This document shows positions 1-12,600 of a stretch of DNA of 64,000 nt, piece by piece. The stretch comes from Piper betle (lineage: Eukaryota > Streptophyta > Magnoliopsida > Piperales > Piperaceae), in assembly GCA_033002965.1 (NCBI GenBank), contig JAURVB010011070.1:1-64000 (forward strand). The letters run 5' to 3'. Below the pieces are notes generated by a model, which was given only the letters and a program-made list of their open reading frames with translations, was not told where the DNA came from and did no database searches. Made by a program: the position numbers and the translations under genes. The stretch's first letter is position 1. Each line of letters begins with the position of its first letter.

Positions 1-510
1 TTGCCATGTTACCAATGTGGTAGCATGTTAGGTTTATTTTTGTGCATTCATCCATGCATAGTCATTGACATCTTCCATCTCGAGACACCGAGATAGATCT
101 GCAGGAGTTAGGTTCGGGTTAGCTAACCTAACCAGGACTAGTGATACTTTAGTTTGGTTCCCAAGTGTGAACCGGATTTGAGGTGTTACATCGAGATGCT
201 AATTCACAACTCATTAAAATAGAGAACCTACACAAGAAGGACCAAACTACTCGAGCGTTAAAATACGGAACTCGAGGGAATCTAATGCACATACAATAAC
301 AAAATACATGTAAGACACCTAAGGCTTGACTCATGCAAATAGGTTATCTTAAATAAGTTGAATTTACAAAAGAGACTAAGTTGGAAAAAATCTCACAGTC
401 TCCCCAACAAATATGACGATGGAAAAACTAACACAACCTGTATATTTATCATTCAATCATAAAACAATCATAGAATAGTTTGTAATATCACTTGGCATTT
501 GCATAAGCAT

Positions 511-654
511 TTCCAAGGCTTTATGTTATATTTTCAGATCATTTACTTGATATTTAACACAAATTTTGCATTCATTAGGCTTTTCCAAGGTGTTATGTTT
601 TATATTCAGATCATTTACATGATATTTAACACAAATTTTGTATTCATTAAGCTA
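511..654. repeat. 72-bp imperfect tandem duplication
   Basis: Two adjacent copies, 511-582 and 583-654, each begin TTCCAAGG and contain the shared block TCAGATCATTTAC and then ATTTAACACAAATTTTG. They differ at only a few positions, so the duplication is fairly recent. It lies in non-coding DNA and no function is apparent. Confidence 0.85.
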
Positions 655-2654
655 TGGGCTAGTCCGGTCTTCACATGAGTTTTTCTTTTGCAATTATAAC
701 AATCATAGAAGCTTCTCCAACCCATGTTTCTTCATCGTTCAAATATACTTGCATAAGTAACATAGTTTTATGTACATGAATATTTATTAATCATCAATTC
801 CACGACTCTAGAGTTTGGAGAAACCTACACAAAAGAAGTTAGACATGCTTACCTTAGAGTATTCCGTCTGCAAAGTAGAAGACATATGGTTAAGTAAACA
901 AAAGCTAACAACTATAATAATATCATATCATGAGGCACAAGTCGGTATGAGCCATAATACAAATCCACACAGCTACAACATCACATAATCCATAATCTCA
1001 AGATAACAAGATCAACAAGTCATACATATCCAACATATAACAATGTCCCCATGGGACACACAACAAAATAGCCAAATGCCCACAACACCAAATGTTAGCA
1101 TAGGATCCACCATAGTCCTCTTGATTTACGCAACTACACCAATTAATGTTAAGCTTGCTCACCTATATAATATAAGTAAAATATGTAAACAACGAGTGTT
1201 ACTGAGTCAAATAACTAATAGGAAACAACAACTTTTCCACCACATTGATCATAAGCAAATGACCAATATGACCTAATTATAATCATAATCATTGATAATT
1301 TATACACATGAACTAGATACTAGCTCATGGTAATATGTAGGTAATATGACCAATGAGGCCTATTAGTAATCACTGCACTACTGCACAGTCCAGATATACT
1401 CTACGAAGGCATACATGTCAAAAACTATTGAAATATGCATGGCTAGTAGGTAGTAAGCTGGTCCATTGGCGACATCCACATTCCATCCATCGCACTAGCA
1501 AGTCAAAATCTGAAAACATAATACATGTATAAGGTCTGGGCATGAATAATTGGCATAGTGCTAATGTGCAACTTTGAGTTGATCTAGCAATTTTTAAAAT
1601 CGCATCAAGAGATCTCATCTTTAAGGTTTTATTAATCCAAAAGATAGGCTAAATGACTTGTAGATTGTGGGAACTAATAAAATACCACTAAATACGTTCT
1701 GCAAATTAAATCAAATCACATGAGCCAAACAAAGGGGACTCCTAATGGACCTGAGAAGAGCTCTTTGTCCTATCGCGATAAACCCAATTCTAAGCGACCT
1801 AGCTATGTGGATAGCTATACGCTTCTATATGATGAATGAATGTAATGCATGAATAGTCCTAGATGTAGCAAAGATGCATGACATACATCGAAAAATTAAA
1901 TAAACACACACTAATCTGATTTGGTAACTGTGCTCATATGTAAATTTTGATATTATGCAATAAATTGAATATGTTAATAAATCACACAGTGAATTCATAA
2001 GTGTGATATCGATATATTAGAAACATCAACTGGGCTTAGACCACGAATTTGTGATATCGAAAGATGTCAGTGTGCCCTGGGATTTGGACACCTAAGTTTG
2101 AGATATTCTAGCACATTATACAGTAACGCAATATCTTAATTGTTATTAAATTAATATGATTTGATTGGTAAATTATTTGGTACCTAATGGTTAAATCATC
2201 GAGGCAAATTGAGATCTGAAAATTGAAAAAATAATTTTTAATAATTAAAATTTTTATCGTTTATTAAATTAATTAATTTCATTGTAAAAATAATTACGAT
2301 ACACATGGAGGGTTCATGTTAAAATTAAATACGCTAAAAAATGTTATTATGTTGCTTATTCAATTAATGAATATTTTGTGCACAATCTGATGTGACCTGG
2401 ATGAGACCCAAATTGATAAAGTTTAAATATTTTTATTGTTACAACTTTGATTAGGTAATTTAGGTAGTGTTTTACCGCGCACAATCATCAAATATATAAA
2501 ATATAACCCAAATATTAATAAAAATACAAATTTTATATAAAAATCAAATATTTATAGTGATCTAACATGTAAAATATATTGAATAATATACAAAAATAAT
2601 CAAAATGAGATGATGTATATAATCATATCAAGATTTTATGTGAATAATGCAAAA

Positions 2655-3055
2655 TAATTGAAGAAAAAGGAAAATAATGTACCTAGAGGAAGAAGAAGAG
2701 GAGGGAAAAGAAAGGGGGGAAAGAAGGGCAGAAGAAGGGGGAGAAGAAGGGTGAAAAAGAGGGGGAAGAGGAGGAAAAAGGGAGGGGTAGCGACCAAAGG
2801 GAGAAGAGATGGGGAGAAGGGTGAGAGAGGGGAGAAATAAGTTGGCGACTAGGGTTTTTAAAAATAGGGATTTGATACCAGCACAAAGGTGCCCTAAGGG
2901 CATCCTTGCTGTGCACGTAGTGCACACAACATATGTGAGGGGTGCAAAGGCGTTGGGAGGGGACCCTTGCTCTCGACACTTAGCCGCAACAAGAGAAAAA
3001 GGGAAGAAAAGAAATAAGGAAGAAAAAGGAAGGAAAGGAAGGAAAATGGGATGAC
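2655..3055. repeat. Purine-rich (GA/GGA) low-complexity tract
   Basis: The + strand is almost all A and G at 2655-2845 (runs of GAAGAAG, GGGGGAAAG) and again at 2985-3050. The open frames here encode only Lys/Arg/Gly or, on the other strand, Ser/Pro/Leu repeats. These are composition artefacts, not genes. Tracts like this occur near the end of some long gypsy LTRs. Confidence 0.8.
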
Positions 3056-4639
3056 TTTTGATATGCGACTGGGCTCAAACGTACACCAATGATGCATACG
3101 ACACGACTTTAATGCGACATACGACCATAAGCTAGCTAAACACCCAAAATCACAATAAGGTTGTGACTTGGAAATTGAGGACGATCTTATAATACTCAAC
3201 AACAAGCACACCTAATGCCCAAGTCTATAGCCACACACAAGGACCTACTTATCACCAACCTGATCAAATTGGACTGACAACACGTTACCCGAGTTGAACC
3301 AAAACCAAACCAAATGTAAAACACTTACAGTAGAAACCCATGAGCAGCACGATGTCAGGGCCGTGGTGCTTGGTTAGTGCTGCGGTGCTCCAACAATCAA
3401 TACTGACGCATGACGCCAATGTTGCAGTGTTAGATTCTAGAGCCCTGGCATGCGACGACAACCCAAAAGTCGGGGGGAGTGCAGATGCACCATAACACTA
3501 ACATCGGTCCTTTATGCATGCATGCCACTAAAAGAAAGAAAAAACGAAAGAGAAGGGAGAGTGGTTATACCTAGGCTATGATGTGAGGATGGAGAGACTC
3601 TCTAAAAGAAGAAGACATCAGTGTATGGAGGGAAGAAGAGATTAATCAAGGAAGATAAAGGAATTTGAAAGAGAACAAGTACCACTTCTCCATCCCAAAA
3701 ATTCTCCACGAGCAACTACCTGTGAAGACACAATCTCACCTAACCCGAACTTTTTTTAACCAAACTCCACCCTCACCATCCCAAACAACCTAAGTTGCCA
3801 CTGCCCCAAGGCCAAGAGTTCAAACTAAGGTCGAACCTTAGCCGACTGAAAGAAAAACAACCAAAATTAAATAGATAATTAAATAAAACATACCCTATAG
3901 ATAATAGCCTATTAATTCCCCGGACGACCTCACCAAAATTAAAATTGACATGTATTATATTGATCACCATAATTAATTTGTTTAACACTTAAATAATATT
4001 TAAGATTTGTCCTAAGTCTTACAACCTCCCTCGACTAAGAGAAAATTAAGAAAAAATTTGTTGACACCAAAAATAAGTTACACCCAACCAACACATTATT
4101 ATTTATTTATTTATTATTATTTTTTAAGGTTTTTATAAATCTACCTTAAGTCGACAGATATACTGCAATAGATTGGAATGGATTTTTAACTGATATCTAG
4201 TTTATTGGGGTGGACCGGTTAGTCTAGCCTTATTTTTAGAATACTCTATTTTTTTTGTTAGAATATTCTCTAAAAAACCATCAACACGCATATTCACATC
4301 ATCATTGCATAATCATCCATCAACATTCATTTAAAAAGTATTTACAGGTATTGTTAACCCGCACGATGTGCCACTAAATGATTTGAAACAAACCTAATTA
4401 CAATAAAAATTAAAACAAATTTTAATTACAATAAATTTTAAAATAAATTCTAATTATAACAGGAATCAAAACTAATCTTAATTATAATAAAAAATTAAAA
4501 TTTTTATTAACCAAAAATAAAAAATAATATTATAAAATAATTAGAGAACACTTAAAAAGAGAACTCTATTAAAAATCCTTAATTTTATATATTAGAGTTA
4601 ATAATTATAAGTTTTCTTATCTTTTAAAATTTTAAGCGG

Positions 4640-5124
4640 GTAGGGGACTAATCACTCCCCACCTGGATACGAAAGGAACTTGTGTAAGCATAAACATGAA
4701 CCGCCAAGATCTCTAATGAACACCACACGTGTGGCTTAGTTAAGTCCCTGACCACGAAATTTCCCTGCGAAAACGACTTGCCTCTACTCCACGTAATCTT
4801 TCCTCTTCTCTGATTGGCCCGTCGTCCTAAATTTGGATGACACTCCCCACGATAGCCTGCTTCCCTTTCCCTACGCCCGACCTTCAAACCCTAATCTTGG
4901 CCCCCTTCCCCAAGATCATCTACCTCGTCCTGCTCCTCCTCCTCAATCAGATCTCTCTTCTCCGATCGACGTAGTCAAACCCGAGCACCCGATCTGGGTT
5001 TTCCGAAAGTCGATTCCTTTTCCGGTGTTGATCGGTCGAGCAGCTCGATTTCGAGACTTCCCGGGCGCCATTTGGTTGGGTAGAGGGGGCGTAAAGCTGC
5101 GCTATTTAGTTTTGGCGGGTGGCG
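4640..5124 (+). promoter_or_regulatory. Promoter and 5' leader of the lysine-rich protein gene
   Basis: Base composition shifts abruptly from AT-rich repeat to about half GC. From about 4840 there is a CT-rich leader-like stretch (for example TCCTGCTCCTCCTCC at 4929-4943), typical of plant 5' UTRs. No clear TATA box was chosen. The leader probably ends at the ATG at 5125. This is inferred from composition and position only. Confidence 0.4.
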
Positions 5125-7873
5125 ATGGTGGGCGGAGGGAGCCAGACGAACGTGTTCGCGGCGCTCGAGACGTTGCGGAGGAAGAAGAAGAGCGACAAGG
5201 AGGAGGGGACGTCGAAGAAGGGAGGGAAGGGGCAGGGGAAGGAGCCGGAGCAGCAGGTCTTCTGGGCGCCGGCCCCTCTGACGGTGAAGTCCTGGGCGGA
5301 TGTTGATGACGACGAGGATGACTACTATGCTACGACGGCGCCTCCTCGAGCGGCGTGGGACGCGGCGGAGCCGGAGGGTGTGCACAAGGAGAGCACCACC
5401 CCACTGGAGGTGATGGGCCAATTTTTTTATCTAGGTTTGATGCGTGATTTTGATTTGATGCGTTTTTTCTTGTTTTTCTTAATGATATTGTTTTCGTATG
5501 GTTCGAATTATCATGTACTGTTTTGTCTTTCGGGGGGATTATATTATGGATTGAGGCGATTTTATGATGGGTAGGTGGTATTGTGTTTTTTATTGGTGTT
5601 CATTGAAATCAGTTTGTTCAGTTATTTGATGGATCACATGTCTTGGTGCATTTGTTTGGTATTGGTTAGATTCATTCGTTTGCTGGTGTTGTCGTTATCA
5701 TTTACGGATCTTTTCTGTCTCTCCAGATTAATCTTTTACTTTGCTACGACATGCCAATGTGAATCAAGGATTTGAGCTAGTTTCATGTGTTTCAGTGTGC
5801 AATCCGTATTATGTTTCAGCTAGTTTTGTACAAATTGCACTCAATGATATTGCTCATGCTTAAGAATATTTTACAACGACGTCATTTTTATTTACAAAAA
5901 AAACACTTTCTTTGTGCGGTACCTTTTTCATGTTAGTTTCATGAGTTTTGAACCCAGCCACCTGATGAATTGTGCAGAAGGGGGTATCAAATTGGGTGCG
6001 GCAATTGTTTGCAATTTGTCATTTGAACGAAGAAGTTTCTATTCATGAAATGATCAATGGCTTTACTATTATTGACTTAGACGTGTTGATTCAGGAAAGT
6101 GAGAGTGAGGTCGATCATTTACTTGATGAAGGGGATGATGATGTTGATGATGAACATGATCTGGAGCCTGAACCTGAACCTCTTATTGCTGAAGAACCTT
6201 CGGAAAAGCCTGTATCAGCTCCAATTCCACCGAAAGATACTGAAAGACAGCTATCGAAGAAAGAATTGAAGAAAAGGAGCTAGCAGAGCTTGATGCCGTC
6301 TTAGCCGAATTGGGAATCGCCAACAAAGAGTCAGATGGTCTTGTCTGTACGCCTGGTAAGCATAATTTTGAAGTAGACTAGGATATAATGGAACATATAT
6401 TTTATGAAAAGTAGGTGCAACAATGATGTACAGTAACCAAGTTGAAGATTGTAAGCACGAGTCCCACTTGTATGGTCATTTGTTCAAAAATAGTTAACCA
6501 AATTAAAGATTGTAAGCATCATTCCCACTAATATATTAGATCTTTCTCCAATAGGTATTAGATATGAGGCTAATTTGAAGATATCACAATCCACCTACAT
6601 TATAAAATTTTATCTTCGGAATTCCTACCGATTTTATCCATAAAATTCTTACTCTTGGCTTGTGGCTAGCGACCTATCACACGTCTAGTATAACCCACCA
6701 TCCAATGCAGAACCAGCTTGGCTCTGATACTATTTGTAACAACATGACCTAAATTGTAAACTAATAGGTTTAGTCATTTCTTCAAAAATTGATAACCAAG
6801 TTAAAGGTAGTAAGCGCAATCTCCACTAACATACTAAATCTTTCTTTAATAGGTATATCGGATTGAATTTGGGATTAATTTGAAGGATATCACATTGATG
6901 ATTATTCAGTGCTTGGTGGGATGTATGCATTTTAATACACATTTCAGCATCTTCTTGTTTCAAGTGTAATCAGCAAAACTAGTTGCACTTTGTGAATGTA
7001 TTTGGTGGTTAGATGCAACTATTGTAGGTTAATAGCAGATTATCAAGTACTATGTTTATTGTAGCTGTGAACTAATGCAGGTATTTTTTATGCAATGTTA
7101 TGGAGTAAAAATATGTAATAGTTGTTTTTGGAGGAGGTTGTCATTTTTATGGCATAATTAACTTATGAGTAATAATCAGCTGTAAGGTCCAGCAACCAAT
7201 TTGACTTTAAGACGCAAGGAAATTACCACTTATTAGATATCCATAATAATAAACAGGTCCTACCACCTATGCATGTTTAGTTGCTGATTGGGTCTTATAG
7301 TTAAATTGGCAGTATGACCTTATAGCTGATTATTATTCATTAATTTATATTCCTTATTTTGTGTAAAACTATTTCATGTGATTGTTCTTATTGTGGATTT
7401 TGATCATTATTTTTTTCTAGCTAGACCATAAGGTTGTCTGTTTTTTTAAAAATTTGCAGAAATTTTTGCTGACGGTTCTGTAAGTTGCAGGGGCTGCAGA
7501 AGAGAAACCATCCGAGGATACAACAGATATGGAGAAAAAGGAGAATGGTCCCATCGAGAGTAAAAGTGCCAAAAAGAAGAAAGCTAGAAAGGTCAAGGAG
7601 GCATCACAACAGGATCAGCAAGCTAATGGTGGATCTGATACGAATGCTGTGTCGGAGGAAGTTGTTTCTGAAGCAGCAGAAGAGGAGCCCTCAAATGTAG
7701 ACGTCAAAGAGCGATTGAAAAAAGTGGCTTTGATGAAGAAGAAGAAGGCCCCAAACAAGGAGCTGGATGCTGCGGCGAGGGCCGCTACTGTAGAGGCAGC
7801 TGCCAGGAAAGCCAAGTTAGCGGCTGCAAAGAAGAAAGAGAAGCATCACTACAACCAACAACCCCCTCGGTGA
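5125..7873 (+). CDS. Conserved plant acidic/lysine-rich protein, unknown function (3 exons, one frameshift)
   Basis: I do not recognise a named family. Exons are 5125-5409, 6095-6355 and 7491-7873, giving about 309 residues. ATG 5125 (MVGGGSQTNVFAALETLRR) is preferred over the in-frame GTG at 5119. Exon 1 has KSWADVDDDEDDYY. Exon 2 is acidic (ESESEVDHLLDEGDDD, then EPEPEP) and ends in a KKELKKKELAELDA-like helix. Exon 3 is Lys/Ala-rich with repeated KKK clusters. This charge pattern suggests a nuclear or RNA/ribosome-associated protein, which is inference. Donor GTAAGC at 6356 and acceptor TTGCAG at 7490 are strong; the exon 2 start is less certain (TTCAG at 6094, or GTGCAG at 5977, which would add a hydrophobic peptide). 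The frame breaks at the A-run 6272-6275: the reading meets TAG at 6281-6283, but the next frame continues the protein and joins exon 3 in phase if one base is added. A sequencing error seems more likely than a dead gene. Confidence 0.75.
6416..6894 (-). mobile_element. TRIM-like miniature LTR retrotransposon in intron 2
   Basis: Two diverged direct repeats flank a short centre: about 6416-6588 and 6735-6894. Both end GATATCACA and share TTCAAAAAT and CTAATAT/CTAACATACTA blocks, with TG...CA ends. Next to the right repeat, read on the minus strand, is TAGTATCAGAGCC (6722-6734), a close match to the initiator-Met tRNA primer-binding sequence TGGTATCAGAGC. There is no coding capacity. The size (about 480 bp), short LTRs and primer site fit a terminal-repeat retrotransposon in miniature, antisense to the host gene. 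The left repeat also carries an internal duplication of an AACCAA(G/A)TT block. No target duplication was seen. Confidence 0.65.
7150..7357. mobile_element. Fold-back MITE in intron 2
   Basis: The sequence from about 7150 (AATTAACTTATGAGTAATAA, then TCAGCTGTAAGGTC) is repeated in reverse complement ending about 7357 (GACCTTATAGCTGA then TTATTATTCATTAATTT). The imperfect inverted arms are about 55-60 bases and enclose a roughly 90-base loop. A non-coding hairpin of about 200 bp in an intron fits a miniature inverted-repeat transposable element. The superfamily was not determined. Confidence 0.65.
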
Positions 7874-8699
7874 AGAGCTTAAGATTAATCGCCAATTTTC
7901 GCGGCAGGGTATATGTGATAATGATGATATGTTGCATTTTGGTTCTTCCCTTTCATCTGTCAATGGCGAAATAAACAGTGGTTCTCTTTTTACAAATATG
8001 AGTTGGGATGATCTTCGAAGGTTTTTTTTTTGGTTGTTCGGTAAAATCTTATGGGCGTGGTAAAGCTGTTTGGTCTGGTGCCTCCACTGCAAATATGAGT
8101 TCTGGAATGTGATGAATGTTTGGTCTACCATGTATGTTGGGCAATACCGCTCTGTATGATAAAAGAGTAAGTTAGTGCTTTTTTGGTGAAACTGCCTCAG
8201 GTTTAATACATAGTGATGTATGAAAGACGTGAATAATGTCTATAAAAAAATTCTGATACGGACATGGATGGATGCCCCCAGCTTGTGACCATCTCCTTGC
8301 TTATAGCTTGAAAATTTGAATGCAAAATGGCATAGGTGGATCATATGACAGCTTCCTAAATTAAAAAGGAGAGGTCTTAAATTACTGACAATTGGGTTTT
8401 GTGTTTGCAATTGGTTCTGTTTAATTAAGGTTTGCTACTTATAATCCCATGCAATACATATATGATGCATTTATCTTTCCTCCTGAAAACTGCATTCAGG
8501 GATTGTTTAGGTTTTCTCTGTTTTTCTTTTCTTGATATTCGAATGGAAGTTTAGAGCACACTCAATTTGATTAAACTAATCCGGGCCGAGTACAAGACCC
8601 GGACATGGCGTCCAGTGAAAACCCGAATCCACCCTTGTAATTAACGGTCGCACCGCCGCTCCTCCGATAGTTTTTGAGGGTAATTAAGTCTTTTAAGAT
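7874..8699. other. 3' UTR of the lysine-rich gene and intergenic spacer
   Basis: Non-coding. The stretch to about 8250 is T-rich on the + strand and probably holds the 3' UTR and poly(A) region of the upstream gene. No single poly(A) signal stood out and no other feature was recognised. Confidence 0.4.
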
Positions 8700-9639
8700 G
8701 CCAACGTTCACCGTCTTCCCCACAGACGGAACCAGAGAACCCTCTTCGTGCACGCAACGGCGGCGGCGGCGGCGGCGGCGGCGACGTCGGAGGTGGGAAG
8801 AGGCTCGCAGACCGACGAGGATATCTCGCTCATTGATGCTGATGCTCTTCCAATCCGGTTCGGCGTTTCGTCTTGTTCGCGTTTTCTTTGGTTGTGGTTT
8901 GAATTAGGAAGTGTTGAATGCATGTTCTTCTCCGCAATCTTCCACTTGGATTGCAATTTGATGTGATTGTTTGTTTTCGGTTTGCGGTGGAACTCTTTTG
9001 TTGGATTGCGTGTGTTGCCCTTTTCTTGGATTGCGTTTGAGCTTTCGATGTCTGATGAATTTTGTACTCTAAATTGTGTGTTTTTTTTGGTCCGTTTTGT
9101 TAATGGTATTACTGGTTGCTGGTTGCTTTTTTGTTGATGGGGGTGGGAGTATATATATATATTTTTGAATAGTTGATGGGATGGGAAGTGAGGTTGAGCT
9201 ATGTGGTGCAATGCACATTGAGCACTTAATTTGAATGGCATCGAGCTTTTCTTGACTAGTGGGAACATTTTATTCACTCTTTGTGATCATTCTGTTAACA
9301 TGAGCCTATTGAGTTGCTTCTTTGAAGCGATTATTTCGATGTTGCTGAGCTGGGGCGAGCTGCTTCTTTTGCGGGGCAATGAAAAACCAACTAATGTGCC
9401 AATGTGCGTTTTTAAAGTCATTTATTTAGGCGCTTTTTGTGCTTCATATTTATTTGAAAGTTGTTTTCTTTGGAGATTGTCTGGATGCTCCTTAAGCATT
9501 GATATTGTGTTGTATTGGAGCTTACGCTGTTTTCTGCTTTTTGTTAGGGCCAGGTGTTTCTGGTATCAGTTGACAGTGGTGAACGAGGGGACCAAGACTA
9601 AGTTCTTGGTCCCTGATTAATGGTAGTCATCTGATAGAT
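8700..9639 (+). promoter_or_regulatory. TIC236 5' leader region with probable 5' UTR intron
   Basis: GC rises near 8580-8860, suggesting promoter and first (non-coding) exon. A possible donor (ATCCG/GTTCGG, after 8857) and acceptor (TTTTGTTAG, 9547) would remove a T-rich intron from the 5' UTR. The leader would then resume at 9548 and run to the ATG at 9640. Short frames in the region do not resemble known proteins. The intron is inferred from its T-richness and splice-like ends and could be tested with RNA reads. Confidence 0.4.
8758..8781. repeat. (CGG)8 microsatellite in the TIC236 leader
   Basis: Eight perfect CGG units lie in the presumed first exon or promoter of TIC236. Such repeats in 5' UTRs are common in plants and often length-polymorphic. 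Confidence 0.9.
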
Positions 9640-12600
9640 ATGGCGGACAAAATGAATGTTTATGCTTTGCAAAGTCCATTCATAGATACTTCTCCATTAT
9701 TTTGTGGAGTTAGAAGGAACAATAGAGGATATAAGGTTAGAGGACTGCTGGAACGTAAGGGTTTAGTGGAGTGCTTAGGTTTGAAGGGTCTACCAGGAGA
9801 CAAGAAGTTCTGTCAGCCTCATTTTGGTGGAAGGCATACCGACTTTTCTGCGAGGACTAATTTGTTGAAATATCAATTCAAGATTCGTTGCATAAAAGAG
9901 TCATTTACTGGGAGCAACACTTTGTTTAAGTCGTTTGTTCATCTGTACAATGAGGGTTTGCTTTTGATTAGGTGTTCCACATTTATTGCAGTGATTTCAG
10001 CAGTAGGGTTATTGGTATGGTATGGCCAAGTGAAGGCTAAAGCTTTTATTGAGGCCCAGCTTTTACCATCTGTTTGTTCTATCCTTAGTGAATACTTTCA
10101 GCGTGACCTCACCTTTGGTAAGGTGCATAGCCTATCACCTCTTGCGATCAGCTTGGATTCTGGTTCAATAGGGCCTCATGGGGAGGAGTTTTCTTGTGGT
10201 GAGATACCACGTATGAAACTCCGTGTGCATCCATTTGCAAGTTTAAGGAGAGGGAAAATAGTTGTTGATGCTGTACTTTTTAGACCAAATGTTCTGGTAG
10301 CTCAGAAGGAGGATTTTTCGTGGATGGGCATCCCTTCATCAACTGTAGGTGATGTATCTTCAGTATCAAGACATCGTTCTTCTGAAGAAGGGATAGATTA
10401 TAAAACAAAGACTAGGAGGGCTGCTAGAGAAAAAGCTGCTGCTCTATGGCTCTGTGAAAGAAGCTTAGCTGCTAAGGAAGCTGCAGAAGTGGGGTATATC
10501 GTGCCAGAACAATCCTCAGATGCCTCAATGGTCGGGGTTTTGAATAATGGCATTAGCAGTTCTACTGGCCCTTCAACTTCTTCCTGTATGGAGGAACGCA
10601 TGCATTGGAGAGATCATCATTGCATTGATACTGATGTGGAATACAGTATGAAACATGCTGATTTGGAGAAATCATTTGGTGTGAAGATTTCACGAGCTGC
10701 TCCAAATATGTGGTCTACATTGAGATCAAGACCTATTAGGCAAAGTCTTAAGAGGAATTTTCACAAGAAAGAGCCGATTTCTAAGGACTCTGCTCTTATA
10801 CGAAAAAATTTAGAGAGATCCAGAGTAGCAGCAATTGCCTACTTCTGTGGCTTAGAATGTAAAAAGTTAGACGGCGCAGAGACCTCCCAGGGAAAATCAC
10901 CTTCAGTTGTAATGAAAGATGAGCAAACGATTTTGAGCAATGCATTTGACTCACCACAAGTTGAAGAGGAGAAACATTCAGGGGATGCACCCATTGAAAT
11001 TGCTGGTGGGTCTTTTGAAAGTATACAGAGTGGAGGGAGGCTTAAGTGTGACGAGCACAAAAATGGAAAATGTATGGGAAATCTTGATGGGGGATCTGAT
11101 TCTTTCAGATGGCCATTTTCTATTCTTGTTAGAAAAGTTCACACCATAAGTGCTAGTTCAGATCACGATGCTACTGCCAAGAATGGAGATTTAAAGGATG
11201 CTCAAACTGAAGATAGCTCAGAAGGACATAGAGCTTCACATGGTCTTTTCTTTGCATTTAGACCATGGATGAAAATACCTTGGTCCAACTTTGTTTTTCC
11301 TTCAAAAATGAGTTGTAGTTTTCAGTGGAAGCATGCACGTAAAGCTATTATTGATCACCTGTTAGGCGTATTTCAGACACTGAAATCATCAATGATTGTC
11401 AAACTTGATGATCTGGTAGCAGAATATTCTGACGGATATGGTACTGTTCAAAGTGGTTGCATTGAGAAGCTTCTGCCACTGACAGTGGATTCTGTAAATT
11501 TCTCTGGCGGTACCCTTATGCTACTAGGATATGGTGATAGGGAACCCAGGTATTTTTTTCTTGTAAAAAAATGGCTTTTAATAAAAATGTGAAAATTGAA
11601 TATTGAAGATTGAAGATGATATATGTATCATTTATTACTCAGCTGAAAATATCAACGATGAACATATCACAGAAATGAGGAATGTGTTCATGGGAAGTAA
11701 AAAATCAAAACAGACTTGAATTATCTAAAGGCTGTCGAGAAGCTAATAAATTAGATGATCATGAAAACAGAAAAAGTTTTTGACCAGACAAAAAAAAGCA
11801 TCGGATTTGAATGAGGCTGGAGAGTGATATTTGGGAGCTAATGAGTGATGACATCTACAAACATAAGTTTGAATTTTTCATCAAGGCCATCTGCTGCTGT
11901 CTTGCTGTGATCTAGGAATCAATGATGAATGAACAATACTTGCATTTACTCTCTTGGGGTGATGTTTACTTGTTTAACTTGCTAGGTTGCACAAAACTGG
12001 CACTTTTGAGTGTTATACACCGTATATGAATTTGCATATCTAATTTTGCATAATGAGGGAACAAATCCTGCATTATTGAATAGGGTTGATTTTGACAGTG
12101 TAACTGTGTTGCTATGTGGCATATGGGTTGACCGGGAGCAAGTTGTCTTATTATGTACAATGTATGGTATGTTTACTAGTTGAGTGATTTGTTAAGCCTT
12201 CTTATGGCTTCTCCTTTGTCATTGTAAGTGTTGAGAAATTAAGTGGTAAAACTTGTATTCTAAGTATAGAAATTTTAATTTTCAGAAGCTGTGCTACAAT
12301 AATGGAACAATAATGTGTGAAAATGATGTTGCTATGATGAACAGATGGAGCCAAGTTTGTGGCTGAGCTGAGCGGAAATAAGTATGGCTGAAACCTAGCC
12401 TCTGGATACCAAATTGACGGCAAGGGGAAGAAAAAATGTTAGAGAAGTTGGATATTGATTTGGAAAGGAAGGGAATTGAACCATTAGAAAGGTGGGAGAA
12501 GAGAACTGACAATTCATGAAGACGTTTGGAGTTTTAGATCTAAAACTTGGCTTTCACTGAAGTTCAGTATGTTCAAGAATTGGGTTACAATGATCAAGAG

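Larger units (their letters stand above)
1..4640. repeat. Gene-free AT-rich repeat region
   Basis: No convincing gene is visible on either strand. The open frames are short and low in complexity. The layout resembles the long LTRs of Tekay/Del-type gypsy elements: scattered ACA/ATAC-rich DNA (about 900-1300), AT-rich DNA (2200-2640), then a GC-richer purine-rich end (2650-3560). A possible LTR would run from TGTTACA at about 184 to TCTTACA ending near 4023, but I found no partner LTR, primer site or target duplication. The last 600 bases are AT-rich with no recognisable feature. The repeat call is inference from composition and layout. Confidence 0.4.

Noticed and set aside
2628..3211. Open frames on both strands in the purine-rich region
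   Set aside because: The encoded residues only mirror the GA-rich composition; all frames lack stops because of base bias.
4833..5421. 157- and 148-residue frames overlapping exon 1 of the lysine-rich gene
   Set aside because: They are in the other frame and on the other strand of a GC-rich exon. Only the 5125 frame continues into later exons with a consistent charge pattern.
8708..9277. 189-residue minus-strand frame with a poly-Ala run
   Set aside because: The poly-Ala is the CGG repeat read in reverse; the rest is Asn/Lys/His-rich intron-like sequence with no recognisable domain.
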